Positions 1 through 5,775 of a stretch of 9,090 nucleotides of DNA are shown here, piece by piece. This stretch comes from Rhodocyclaceae bacterium UBA6160 (lineage in GTDB: Bacteria > Pseudomonadota > Gammaproteobacteria > Burkholderiales > Rhodocyclaceae). Position 1 is the stretch's first letter. Every line of letters begins with the position of its first letter. The stretch is taken from the NCBI GenBank assembly GCA_002422995.1, contig DIUK01000038.1, forward strand, positions 2,500 to 11,589, read 5' to 3'. The translations under genes and the position numbers were made by a program. Below the pieces are notes generated by a model, which saw nothing but the letters and a program-made list of their open reading frames with translations, did no database searches and was not told the origin of the DNA.

Positions 1-354
1 CAAACCGTGCAGCAAGTGCTTGACGCCGTAAGGCGTGAAGTTGCTGTGATCGTGCCCCCTGAATGGAACCGTTTTCCGAATAGCTTTTCGCATATTTTCG
101 CGGGCGGTTATGCCGCAGGCTACTACAGCTACAAATGGGCAGAGGTGTTGTCAGCCGACGCTTACGCGGCCTTTGAAGAAGCCAGCCAAAGCCTTGGCAG
201 CACGCTGGATGCCGCCACCGGCGAGCGCTTCTGGCGCGAGATTCTGGCCGTCGGCGGCTCACGCCCGGCGCTCGAATCCTTCACCGCTTTCCGTGGCCGC
301 GCACCCCAGCCGGATGCGTTATTGCGCCACAGCGGTATGACAGTGATCGCTTAA
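1..354 (+). CDS. prlC: Oligopeptidase A, C-terminal end (partial, M3 metallopeptidase)
   Basis: This is the last 117 codons of an M3-family zinc oligopeptidase; the start and the HExxH zinc site lie upstream of the window. Family members are cytoplasmic enzymes that degrade short peptides, including cleaved signal peptides. What can be seen is the conserved C-terminal block: an NRFPNSFSHIF stretch, then the glycine/tyrosine-rich AGGYAAGYYSYKWAEVL segment that forms part of the substrate-binding face, then a closing GGSRPALESFTAFRGRAPQPDALL region, as in E. coli PrlC. The reading frame is open from base 1 to TAA at 352-354. The next gene is convergent (CoA-transferase, minus strand), and a strong palindrome follows 10 bases after the stop. 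The oligopeptidase A assignment, rather than another M3 peptidase, rests on remembered similarity of this tail to E. coli PrlC. Confidence 0.9.
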   Translation, partial: QTVQQVLDAVRREVAVIVPPEWNRFPNSFSHIFAGGYAAGYYSYKWAEVLSADAYAAFEEASQSLGSTLDAATGERFWREILAVGGSRPALESFTAFRGRAPQPDALLRHSGMTVIA

Positions 355-364
355 AGCCTTAAAA

Positions 365-402
365 CAACGCCTGGGCCGAGCGGCCGCTTGGCCCAGGCGT
401 TG
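365..402. terminator. 38-nt near-perfect palindrome, probable terminator
   Basis: CAACGCCTGGGCC (365-377) pairs perfectly with GGCCCAGGCGTTG (390-402). The 12 bases between contain a further palindrome, AGCGGCCGCT (379-388), so as RNA almost the whole element can pair with only a G-U at 378/389. There is no T-run on the plus side. On the minus side the stem is followed by TTTTAAGG (complement of 357-364), so it best fits a Rho-independent terminator for the minus-strand CoA-transferase ending at 504. It could also protect the 3' end of the prlC transcript. The call as a terminator is inference; the palindrome itself is certain. Confidence 0.7.
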
Positions 403-417
403 TCCTGCCCCACTATC

Positions 418-441
418 GCCGTATCATCAGCGCCGACTTTT
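418..441 (+). repeat. Dispersed intergenic repeat, copy 1
   Basis: This is copy 1 of a five-copy family whose core resembles GTATCACCAGCGCCGACTT and ends in a T-run. It differs from the consensus at one position (ATCATCAG instead of ATCACCAG) and is preceded by TC, as in copies 4 and 5. It sits in the convergent gap between prlC and the CoA-transferase. Its AGCGCCGAC part (429-437) can pair with GTCCGGCGCT (467-476) with one bulged base, giving a hairpin with a 29-nt loop. The function is unknown. Confidence 0.75.
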
Positions 442-503
442 AAGATATCACCCAATAATTTCGTTCGTCCGGCGCTTATCGAAGGACTCAGCACAAAAAT
501 CTT

Positions 504-1730
504 TTACGCCAAGCCGACTACGCCTTTTTTCTTCAGGGCAGACACTTCCGCCGACGTATACCCAAGCGCCAAAAGTATGCCGTTGGTATGCTCGCCTATC
601 CTCGGCGGCGCTGGCATTTCATCAACCCGCCGCATGCCACTGGCCAACTGCGCCGGAAAGCCGATAACAGGCAAGCCGGGCATCTCAGGATGGATGCTAA
701 ACCGCTCGGCCAATACTGGGTCCGCCATGGCTTGCGGCACGGTATTCACCGGGCCACAGGGGATGTCCACGGCATCAAACTGGCTGACCCAGTGCTTAGC
801 TGGCTGGGCGGCAAAAATCACTTCCAATTCAGCTAACAATGCACGCCGGTTTTCCACGCGTGCGGCATTTTTGGCATAACGCGGATCATCCAGCCACGCT
901 GGTCGATCTATCACTTGGCAAAAGCGCTTGAAGGCGGATTCATTGACGATAGACACACTAAAGTAGTTCCCGTCATTGCCCTGAAAATGACGGCTGGGAA
1001 CGGCAATCGGCAGATTCACTTCCCGCACCGGCGCGTCGCCTGTGATGGCGAATTCGCCAATTTTTGACGCCATTAAATTGAACATGGTGTCAATCAAAGC
1101 CAGTTCAACGCGCTGTCCTTGCCCGGTTTTTTGCCAGTGCATAATCGCCGCCAGCACCCCCACCGCACCACACATGCCGGAGGCAACATCCACGACAGGC
1201 AAGCCAATTCGAATGGGTGGATCAGTCTCTTCACCACTGGCAAAAAAGCCCCCAGCCAAGCCTTGAATCACGCTATCCACCGCAGGCTTTAGCCGCGCCG
1301 GTCCATCCTCGCCAAAGGCGGTGACAGCGTAGTAAATAATTTCCGGGTTGATACTTTTGACATCGTCATAGGTGAGGCTATAACGCTCGGTAAAGTCCGG
1401 ACGAAAGTTATGCACCAATACTTGCGCCTGGGCGATGAGTTTGGCCAAAATCACTTTACCCTCAGGCGTGCGCAAATCCAGCGCAATGGACTCCTTGCCG
1501 CGATTACAAGCCATGAAAGTCACGCTCGACTCGTTATAAAACGGCGGACCAAAATGCCGTCCATCCTCGCCCGTGATGGCCTCCACTTTGATCACTCGCG
1601 CACCCAGGTCCGCCAACACCATCGCGCTATAGGGCCCTGCGATCAGGCGTGATAAATCCAGCACGGTGACACCATCGAGCACGCCGTGGCTGAGTTGGTT
1701 GCCGTTATTTTTTGTTGATGCGCTAGGCAT
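504..1730 (-). CDS. Family III CoA-transferase (CaiB/BaiF type)
   Basis: The 408-residue protein matches the usual length of the CaiB/BaiF (formyl-CoA transferase-like) family, which moves CoA between carboxylic acids through an aspartyl-CoA thioester intermediate. The N-terminal VTVLDLSRLIAGPYSAMVLADLGARVIKVE block (about 21-50) is typical. Next come the NRGKESIALDLRTPEGK region (about 76-92) and HNFRP (about 107-111). The expected catalytic aspartate is D152, in a D-x-x-x-Q-G-x-x-G context matching the family D-x-x-x-Q-A-x-x-G motif. The C-terminal part contains IPCGPVNT (about 313-320). ATG at 1730 is preceded by GAGGAG about 11 bases upstream, in the 38-bp gap after the MFS gene, so the two are probably one transcript. 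The substrate cannot be read from sequence; candidates are aromatic, dicarboxylic or carnitine-like acids. Confidence 0.9.
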   Translation of the reverse strand: MPSASTKNNGNQLSHGVLDGVTVLDLSRLIAGPYSAMVLADLGARVIKVEAITGEDGRHFGPPFYNESSVTFMACNRGKESIALDLRTPEGKVILAKLIAQAQVLVHNFRPDFTERYSLTYDDVKSINPEIIYYAVTAFGEDGPARLKPAVDSVIQGLAGGFFASGEETDPPIRIGLPVVDVASGMCGAVGVLAAIMHWQKTGQGQRVELALIDTMFNLMASKIGEFAITGDAPVREVNLPIAVPSRHFQGNDGNYFSVSIVNESAFKRFCQVIDRPAWLDDPRYAKNAARVENRRALLAELEVIFAAQPAKHWVSQFDAVDIPCGPVNTVPQAMADPVLAERFSIHPEMPGLPVIGFPAQLASGMRRVDEMPAPPRIGEHTNGILLALGYTSAEVSALKKKGVVGLA

Positions 1731-1768
1731 GTCTTGAGATGCTCCTCATTTTTTAAAGCATGGCGTTT

Positions 1769-2998
1769 TTATGTGGGTACTTTTTGCTCACCCACCCACG
1801 ACTTGCTCAGCATAAACCAAATGAGGCTAGCCACCTGCAAAATCAGCAAGCCACCCCAAGCGAGCTGCAAAGCTTCTTTCCGGGGAAATCCATGGGCAAG
1901 TGCCAGATCCACCGCCACACCAAACCCCCATTGCAAGGCAAAGCCGCCCACAAAAACCGTGAGATTGATGCAGGTATTCGCGCGGCCTGATAAATGCGCA
2001 GGGTAATGGCTGGCATGGGCGGAATAAATCAGATTGAAACTCGCGCAAAAAAATCCGAATAAAACCCACAACACATGGCTCTCGCCCAGACCGAAAATCA
2101 ACAATGCCGATACAAGCAATGCCGCTGTCGCGCCCCAGGAAAATATGCGTTCCACGGTGAGGCCGCGCTTGATCAATCTGGCGATTTGCGTGGCTAATAA
2201 AAAATAGCCCACGGTTAACGTAAGGCTTAACAGCAACATGTGAAACGCTGCGCTTTGATGCGTGTAAGCATTGACCCCAAGCAGCCAGGGCATGGCCCAT
2301 AACCCTTGAATTGACACAAATCCGCCGATTAACACGGCAGTTTGCGGCGCGTAACGCATGAATGCACGCGAAGCAAAAATGTCGCCTATGCTTTTAATCA
2401 ACTCGGGAAAAGGTACGGGCGCCGCAGGCTGAAAATTCTCGGGTGCTCTGCGTAAGATATATGCGGCGATCAGCACCAGGCCTGCCAAACAGAAAAAAAT
2501 AGCGCGCCACCCAACCATGGGCAAAATCAAACCCATCGGCGCGCTGGCCGTTAAGCCCCCCAAGCCGCCAGCTACCATGATGGATGAATTCAGCGAAGCC
2601 TGGCGTGTCGCCGAAAATGATTGCGAGAAGGCCTTGAACGAGGCCATCAAGCACGCCGAGACACCCAGACCAATCAACCCGCGCGCCAAGGCAAGCTGGG
2701 TGAGCGTGTGGCCCAATCCAAAGCCGACGCATCCTATGGCCGCCAGCACCAGCAAGGCTGATTCAACTCGTCGTGGACCCCAGCGGTCGAGTGCGATGCC
2801 CAGTGGCAGTTGCGCCAGCGCAAAGCCAATTAAATACGCACTGGTGAGAAACCCCAGATCCGCTGCACCCAGCCCAAGCTCATGGGTTAAATCAGGTGCA
2901 ATGACGGCATTCACATTGCGTAGCAGATAAGACAGAAAATAGCCGAAGGCGTAAGGCAGAAGAATCGGCAAAATGCATGCAGCGTTTTTTTTGTTCAT
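1769..2998 (-). CDS. Major facilitator superfamily transporter
   Basis: The 409-residue hydrophobic protein has alternating membrane segments consistent with 12 helices and the two-lobe MFS fold. The first helix is around 8-27. The loop between helices 2 and 3 carries a motif A variant, D71-R-W-G-P-R-R77. A glycine/alanine-rich stretch around 90-115 and a VAGGLGGLTASAPMGLILP segment around 142-160 are typical of helices 4 and 5. The most likely place of action is the inner membrane, as a proton-coupled or facilitated carrier of a small organic solute. The ATG at 2998 has no recognisable Shine-Dalgarno; a perfect 5-1-5 palindrome lies immediately upstream. The gene runs into the CoA-transferase 38 bases downstream on the same strand, suggesting that the solute is an acid activated with CoA after uptake. 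The substrate is unknown. Confidence 0.88.
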   Translation of the reverse strand: MNKKNAACILPILLPYAFGYFLSYLLRNVNAVIAPDLTHELGLGAADLGFLTSAYLIGFALAQLPLGIALDRWGPRRVESALLVLAAIGCVGFGLGHTLTQLALARGLIGLGVSACLMASFKAFSQSFSATRQASLNSSIMVAGGLGGLTASAPMGLILPMVGWRAIFFCLAGLVLIAAYILRRAPENFQPAAPVPFPELIKSIGDIFASRAFMRYAPQTAVLIGGFVSIQGLWAMPWLLGVNAYTHQSAAFHMLLLSLTLTVGYFLLATQIARLIKRGLTVERIFSWGATAALLVSALLIFGLGESHVLWVLFGFFCASFNLIYSAHASHYPAHLSGRANTCINLTVFVGGFALQWGFGVAVDLALAHGFPRKEALQLAWGGLLILQVASLIWFMLSKSWVGEQKVPT

Positions 2999-3123
2999 GC
3001 GCAGTAACTGCTGTGATGGTAATGATTACGGCTGCGCCGCGCTATAAAGATGTCGGATAAGCTTGATTTCATCTGGATAGAACACATGTAATAGCTCTTA
3101 TCATACAACCCGCAGAGTCCTTC
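2999..3123. promoter_or_regulatory. Divergent MFS/trxC intergenic region with two short palindromes
   Basis: These 125 bases separate the divergent starts of the MFS transporter and trxC, so both promoters should lie here. Two perfect 11-bp palindromes with a single central base are visible on the MFS side: GCAGTAACTGC (3001-3011) and GTAATGATTAC (3019-3029). Their centres are 18 bp apart, and they are possible operator sites. TATCAT at 3099-3104 is a plausible -10 for trxC, but no convincing -35 is placed correctly. The regulatory role is inferred from position only. Confidence 0.4.
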
Positions 3124-3567
3124 ATGACTGCCTCTCGCCTTGTTGCCTGCCCGCACTGTCACACGCTGAACCGCCTGCCTGCTGAACGCATCAGCGCAGG
3201 AGATACGAGTGGTGTCTGTGGCAAATGTAAACGCCCGCTGTTTGCGGGCACGCCCGTCACGCTGGATGCAGCCAGCTTCGCTGCCCATGCAGAACGCAGT
3301 GACTTGCCCCTGCTGGTCGACTTTTGGGCGCCATGGTGTGGGCCGTGTCGCACCATGGCGCCAGCATTTGCCACTGCTGCACACAAGCTGGAGCCAGAAA
3401 TACGGTTAGGCAAAGTGGATACCGAAGCGCAACAAAATCTGGCGGCGGGATTCGGTATTCGCAGCATTCCCACCCTGATTCTCTTCAAACAGGGCCGTGA
3501 AGCAGCACGACAAGCTGGCGCGATGACGGCGGATGCGATTGAACATTGGGTGCATACGCACGTTTAA
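3124..3567 (+). CDS. trxC: Thioredoxin 2 with N-terminal zinc finger
   Basis: The protein has 147 residues, close to the 139 of E. coli TrxC. It has the two-part layout that defines thioredoxin 2. The N-terminal zinc ribbon has C9-P-H-C12 and C32-G-K-C35. The thioredoxin fold that follows carries the active site W71-C-G-P-C75 in FWAPWCGPCR and the cis-proline loop RSIPT (P116). It is a cytoplasmic dithiol reductant and disulfide reductase, normally recycled by thioredoxin reductase; the zinc-bound form is known to be tuned to oxidative stress. The start ATG at 3124 gives MTASRLVACPHC directly ahead of the zinc ligands; the ribosome binding site is weak (AGAG about 6 bases upstream). It is a single gene, divergent from the MFS transporter and convergent with the MBL-fold gene. 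E. coli trxC is controlled by OxyR, but a proper OxyR site is not visible here. Confidence 0.95.
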   Translation: MTASRLVACPHCHTLNRLPAERISAGDTSGVCGKCKRPLFAGTPVTLDAASFAAHAERSDLPLLVDFWAPWCGPCRTMAPAFATAAHKLEPEIRLGKVDTEAQQNLAAGFGIRSIPTLILFKQGREAARQAGAMTADAIEHWVHTHV

Positions 3568-3620
3568 GAGTTGAAAACTGCCGTCCCTGTCTGAATCTGC
3601 CAGCCTTGCCAACGTTTTTT

Positions 3621-3644
3621 ACCGTGTCACCAGCAACGACTTTT
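3621..3644 (+). repeat. Dispersed intergenic repeat, copy 2 (most diverged)
   Basis: Copy 2 keeps GTCACCAGC, then AACGACTTTT. It differs from the consensus at four positions (first base A, GTGTC for GTATC, and CAACG for CGCCG). It lies in the 101-bp convergent gap between trxC and the MBL-fold gene, just after a T6 run at 3615-3620. ACCGTG (3621-3626) is complementary to CACGGT (3662-3667), a weak long-loop pairing. No strong hairpin terminator is visible elsewhere in this gap. Confidence 0.6.
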
Positions 3645-3668
3645 CAGGCTTGAAAGAGTTTCACGGTT

Positions 3669-4403
3669 TTAATTGGCTTGCGCGAGAGATCTAGCCAGGG
3701 CACGCAAGAGTGATGCGCCATCGCCTTGCCAGGCGCTGCCGTGCATGCAGGCAAGCATTTGCGGCTGCGTTGCGGCAAGCCGGCCGAGGATTTCCGAGCT
3801 ATTTGGCGCATGGGAAAAATAATCCATCGCGCGACGAAAGGCTTCGCTAGGCGCGAGGATATCGCTTTCAGTAACGGCGGCTTCACCTTTGCCAGGCTGG
3901 GTAAATAGATCGCCACACAGCAGAGTGCGCGTTTTTTCTTCCAGCAGATAGCCGCATTCCCAGCCGTGGGGCAAATGCGGCGCATTAAACCAGCGCACGC
4001 TATGCTGCCCTAGCAACAGCAATTCACCATCGGCCAGCGGGCGGGCCGGCCGATCGGCCATATCATTGATGGAGGTCATGGCAGCAATCTGGCTACACAC
4101 AGGAGAAGCCTGTGGTGCGACAGCCAGCCATTCGTTCAATGCGCCGCATTCATCGCCTTCGACATGAGAAAAGCCGATGTAACGCAACTGGTGTAGAGGC
4201 AGAATGCTGGCGACGGCTTCTTGCACTAAGGAAAACATCTTGCGATGTCCCGTGTGGAACAGCATGGGTTCGTCATCCACAATAAGATATTGGTTGTACG
4301 AAAAATCGCTCCCGTCGGGAAAAGCCACCGGGGTGTTGATGCGATAAATCCCCTCGGCAATTTCGTGCACATTCGTGCCGGATGTTGTGTTGGAAATGGT
4401 CAT
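3669..4403 (-). CDS. Metallo-beta-lactamase-fold protein with flavodiiron (ODP-type) ligand set
   Basis: This is a 244-residue single-domain protein. After an N-terminal beta region (IAEGIYRINTP, about 15-25; LFHTGHRKMF, about 48-57) it has SHVEGDECG, giving H80-x-E82-x-D84. That is the H-x-E-x-D diiron signature of flavodiiron proteins, not the H-x-H-x-D-H of zinc beta-lactamases. The remaining ligands are well placed: H143 or H146 in PHLPHGW, D165 in LLCGDLFTQPG, and H221 in ACMHGSAW. In this family such domains bind O2 or NO at a di-iron site. There is no flavodoxin or rubredoxin domain, so an outside electron donor would be needed. The gene begins 23 bases after the Rieske ferredoxin stop, in an A-rich gap without a clear Shine-Dalgarno, suggesting translational coupling in one operon. 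Enzymatic activity versus O2 sensing cannot be told apart from sequence. Confidence 0.85.
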   Translation of the reverse strand: MTISNTTSGTNVHEIAEGIYRINTPVAFPDGSDFSYNQYLIVDDEPMLFHTGHRKMFSLVQEAVASILPLHQLRYIGFSHVEGDECGALNEWLAVAPQASPVCSQIAAMTSINDMADRPARPLADGELLLLGQHSVRWFNAPHLPHGWECGYLLEEKTRTLLCGDLFTQPGKGEAAVTESDILAPSEAFRRAMDYFSHAPNSSEILGRLAATQPQMLACMHGSAWQGDGASLLRALARSLAQAN

Positions 4404-4426
4404 GAGTTTTTTTGTTATCGTGATTT

Positions 4427-4738
4427 TTAACCGTAATTTACAAATACATCGTCATTCTGTACCTCAACCTTGAAGCATTCAAGGGGAATTGTACACGGCG
4501 CATCGACTGGTTCGCCGGTACGAAAATTGAATGATCCCCCATGAAAAGGGCACTCGATAACATCCCCGTTGAGCTCTCCCTCACTCAACGAAGCGATGCC
4601 GTGCGTACAGTAGTCAGACGTGGCAAAAAACTCATCGCCAATACGGTAAATTGTTATCGGCGTCCTATCGTCAATCATGACGCGGCGCATGCCTCCACTA
4701 GGGATCTCGTCACGTTGACATACTTTGATAAAACTCAT
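4427..4738 (-). CDS. Rieske-type [2Fe-2S] ferredoxin
   Basis: The 103-residue soluble protein has no signal peptide or membrane anchor. The two Rieske cluster motifs are intact: C44-T-H46-G and C63-P-F-H66-G-G. The extra disulfide cysteines of cytochrome bc1 Rieske proteins are absent, as expected for the small ferredoxins that feed aromatic-ring dioxygenases (BphF or NdoA type). The length is typical for that group. It presumably carries single electrons in the cytoplasm. No oxygenase or ferredoxin reductase gene lies nearby; the only partner is the diiron MBL-fold gene 23 bases downstream. The ATG at 4738 is preceded by AGGGAG about 12 bases upstream, a slightly long spacing. Hand counting over about 300 bases gives roughly 48% G+C, below neighbouring genes, which may indicate separate acquisition. 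Confidence 0.9.
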   Translation of the reverse strand: MSFIKVCQRDEIPSGGMRRVMIDDRTPITIYRIGDEFFATSDYCTHGIASLSEGELNGDVIECPFHGGSFNFRTGEPVDAPCTIPLECFKVEVQNDDVFVNYG

Positions 4739-5154
4739 GATGAAACATTTCTCCCTATCGATTTATTTGGATGCTTTGGATAAATCAGCATTACCCGCTT
4801 GGGCAAGTGCTGTCTCTTTTGCCCAGTCAGCCCATATCCATCAAAGACAATCTAGGATTCCGAAGTCAATCGGTCCAGAGGCCAGACATCTTTGCAAAAT
4901 TTTAAATCAGTTGGTGCACTTCGTAGCGAACCATAATAAATCCTTCCACCGAAAATGATGGAAAACATGCTCACAAGCTTTGTGGCGGAATACCAGGCCT
5001 GTTTGACGAGTCACCTTCCTCGTCGCTGAAAAAACAGTCACCTTCCATCCACGGCAGCTTATCCAGACACATCACACGCGAGAAAAGGCGCGCAAACAGG
5101 TAAAATCGCGGCTCTTGCGCCGTATCACCAGCGCCGACTTTTTGGAGAATTTGC
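4739..5154. promoter_or_regulatory. 416-bp AT-rich divergent intergenic region (Rieske/thrH)
   Basis: No credible gene is visible in this region; it should hold the promoters of both flanking operons. Visible structure: a 7-bp inverted repeat TGGGCAA/TTGCCCA (4800-4806 and 4819-4825, 12-nt loop) about 60 bp upstream of the Rieske start. TTCCA/TGGAA pairs at 4944-4948 and 4959-4963. An 11-bp direct repeat AGTCACCTTCC sits at 5009-5019 and 5036-5046, 27 bp apart. GACGAG/CTCGTC (5005-5010 and 5019-5024) overlaps the first of those. TAAAAT at 5101-5106 is a possible -10 for thrH, without a good -35. Several 60-bp blocks here are only about 37-43% G+C. Repeat copy 3 occupies the thrH end. Confidence 0.5.
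5119..5143 (+). repeat. Dispersed intergenic repeat, copy 3 (consensus copy, in thrH leader)
   Basis: Copy 3 matches the family consensus at every position of the 24-bp core and ends in five T. The last T (5143) directly touches the thrH Shine-Dalgarno GGAGAA (5144-5149), so the repeat is almost certainly part of the thrH 5' leader. Unlike copies 1, 2 and 4, it lies between divergent genes, where no transcript from an upstream gene needs to be stopped. An A-run with CGGC upstream (5103-5112) could pair loosely with GCCG and the T-run of the repeat, and CGGC (5109-5112) could also pair with GCCG at 5119-5122. Confidence 0.8.
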
Positions 5155-5775
5155 GTGCAACTTGTCTGTCTCGACCTCGAAGGGGTTTTGATACCTGAAA
5201 TCTGGATCGAATTCGCCCAGCGCACCGGCATTCACGAACTACGTCGCACCACGCGCGATGAGCCTGACTACGACAAGCTGATGACCTATCGGTTGAACTT
5301 GCTCAAAACCCACAAGTTGGGGCTGCCGGATATTCAAAAAGTGATTGCCGACATGGGGCCGATGACGGGTGCAAAAGATTTTCTCGATACCTTGCGGCGT
5401 GACTTTCAAGTCATCATCCTGTCTGACACCTTTTACGAATTCGCCATGCCGCTCATGGAACAACTGGGTATGCCTACCTTGTTCTGCCACAAGTTGGAAA
5501 CCGATGCCACGGGGTTTCTGGTGAATTACCATCTACGCATGCCGAACCAGAAAAAAGAAGCCGTGCAACGCTTTAAGGAACTGCGCTTTCAAGTGATTGC
5601 CGCAGGCGACTCATACAATGACACCGCGATGCTGATGGAAGCCCACGCCGGCATTTTGTTTCATCCACCACAAAATGTGATCGATGAATTTCCGCAATTT
5701 CCGGTCGCCATGAACTATGCCGCCTTGCGGGCTGAAATTGATTCAGCTGCAACCAGAATTGCTTCGCTCACCTGA
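5155..5775 (+). CDS. thrH: Bifunctional phosphoserine phosphatase / homoserine phosphotransferase ThrH
   Basis: The 206-residue HAD-superfamily protein is collinear with Pseudomonas ThrH over its whole length. HAD motif I is D7-L-E9-G-V, with the ThrH-specific glutamate where most HAD phosphatases have aspartate. Motif II is S90-D-T in ILSDTFYEF, lysines K133/K134 serve motif III, and motif IV is G151-D-S-Y-N-D156. ThrH dephosphorylates phosphoserine and can move the phosphate to homoserine, linking serine and threonine synthesis in the cytoplasm. The start is GTG at 5155, supported by GGAGAA at 5144-5149 and by the family N-terminus (MQLVCLDLEGVL). The stop TGA (5773-5775) overlaps the purU ATG by one base, so the two are translationally coupled. 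The SerB-like alternative is excluded by length and by the D-L-E motif. Confidence 0.95.
   Translation: MQLVCLDLEGVLIPEIWIEFAQRTGIHELRRTTRDEPDYDKLMTYRLNLLKTHKLGLPDIQKVIADMGPMTGAKDFLDTLRRDFQVIILSDTFYEFAMPLMEQLGMPTLFCHKLETDATGFLVNYHLRMPNQKKEAVQRFKELRFQVIAAGDSYNDTAMLMEAHAGILFHPPQNVIDEFPQFPVAMNYAALRAEIDSAATRIASLT

Noticed and set aside
365..441. Integron attC-like site formed by the palindrome and repeat copy 1.
   Set aside because: The RYYYAAC and GTTRRRY core boxes are not present, the copies are kilobases apart around multi-gene modules with promoters, and no integrase is visible.
501..530. A possible sixth, degenerate repeat copy (ACGCCAAGCCGACTACG) at the 3' end of the CoA-transferase gene.
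   Set aside because: About 13 bases align with a gap to copy 5, but the GTATC part is missing and the stretch is coding, so chance is sufficient.
388..879. A 163-codon plus-strand open frame opposite the CoA-transferase 3' half.
   Set aside because: The minus-strand gene has clear family motifs across the same bases, and the plus-strand product resembles nothing and begins inside the palindrome loop.
3076..3102. OxyR-type site upstream of trxC (two ATAG elements).
   Set aside because: The ATAG elements are 14 bp apart rather than 22, and the partner CTAT elements are missing.
4725..4958. A 77-codon plus-strand open frame in the Rieske/thrH gap.
   Set aside because: It starts inside the Rieske gene on the opposite strand, has no convincing ribosome binding site, and its composition does not look like a protein family I know.
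4739..5154. Sigma-54 or FNR binding site for the Rieske/MBL operon.
   Set aside because: No GG-N10-GC promoter element with the right flanks and no TTGAT-N4-ATCAA box was found on either strand.
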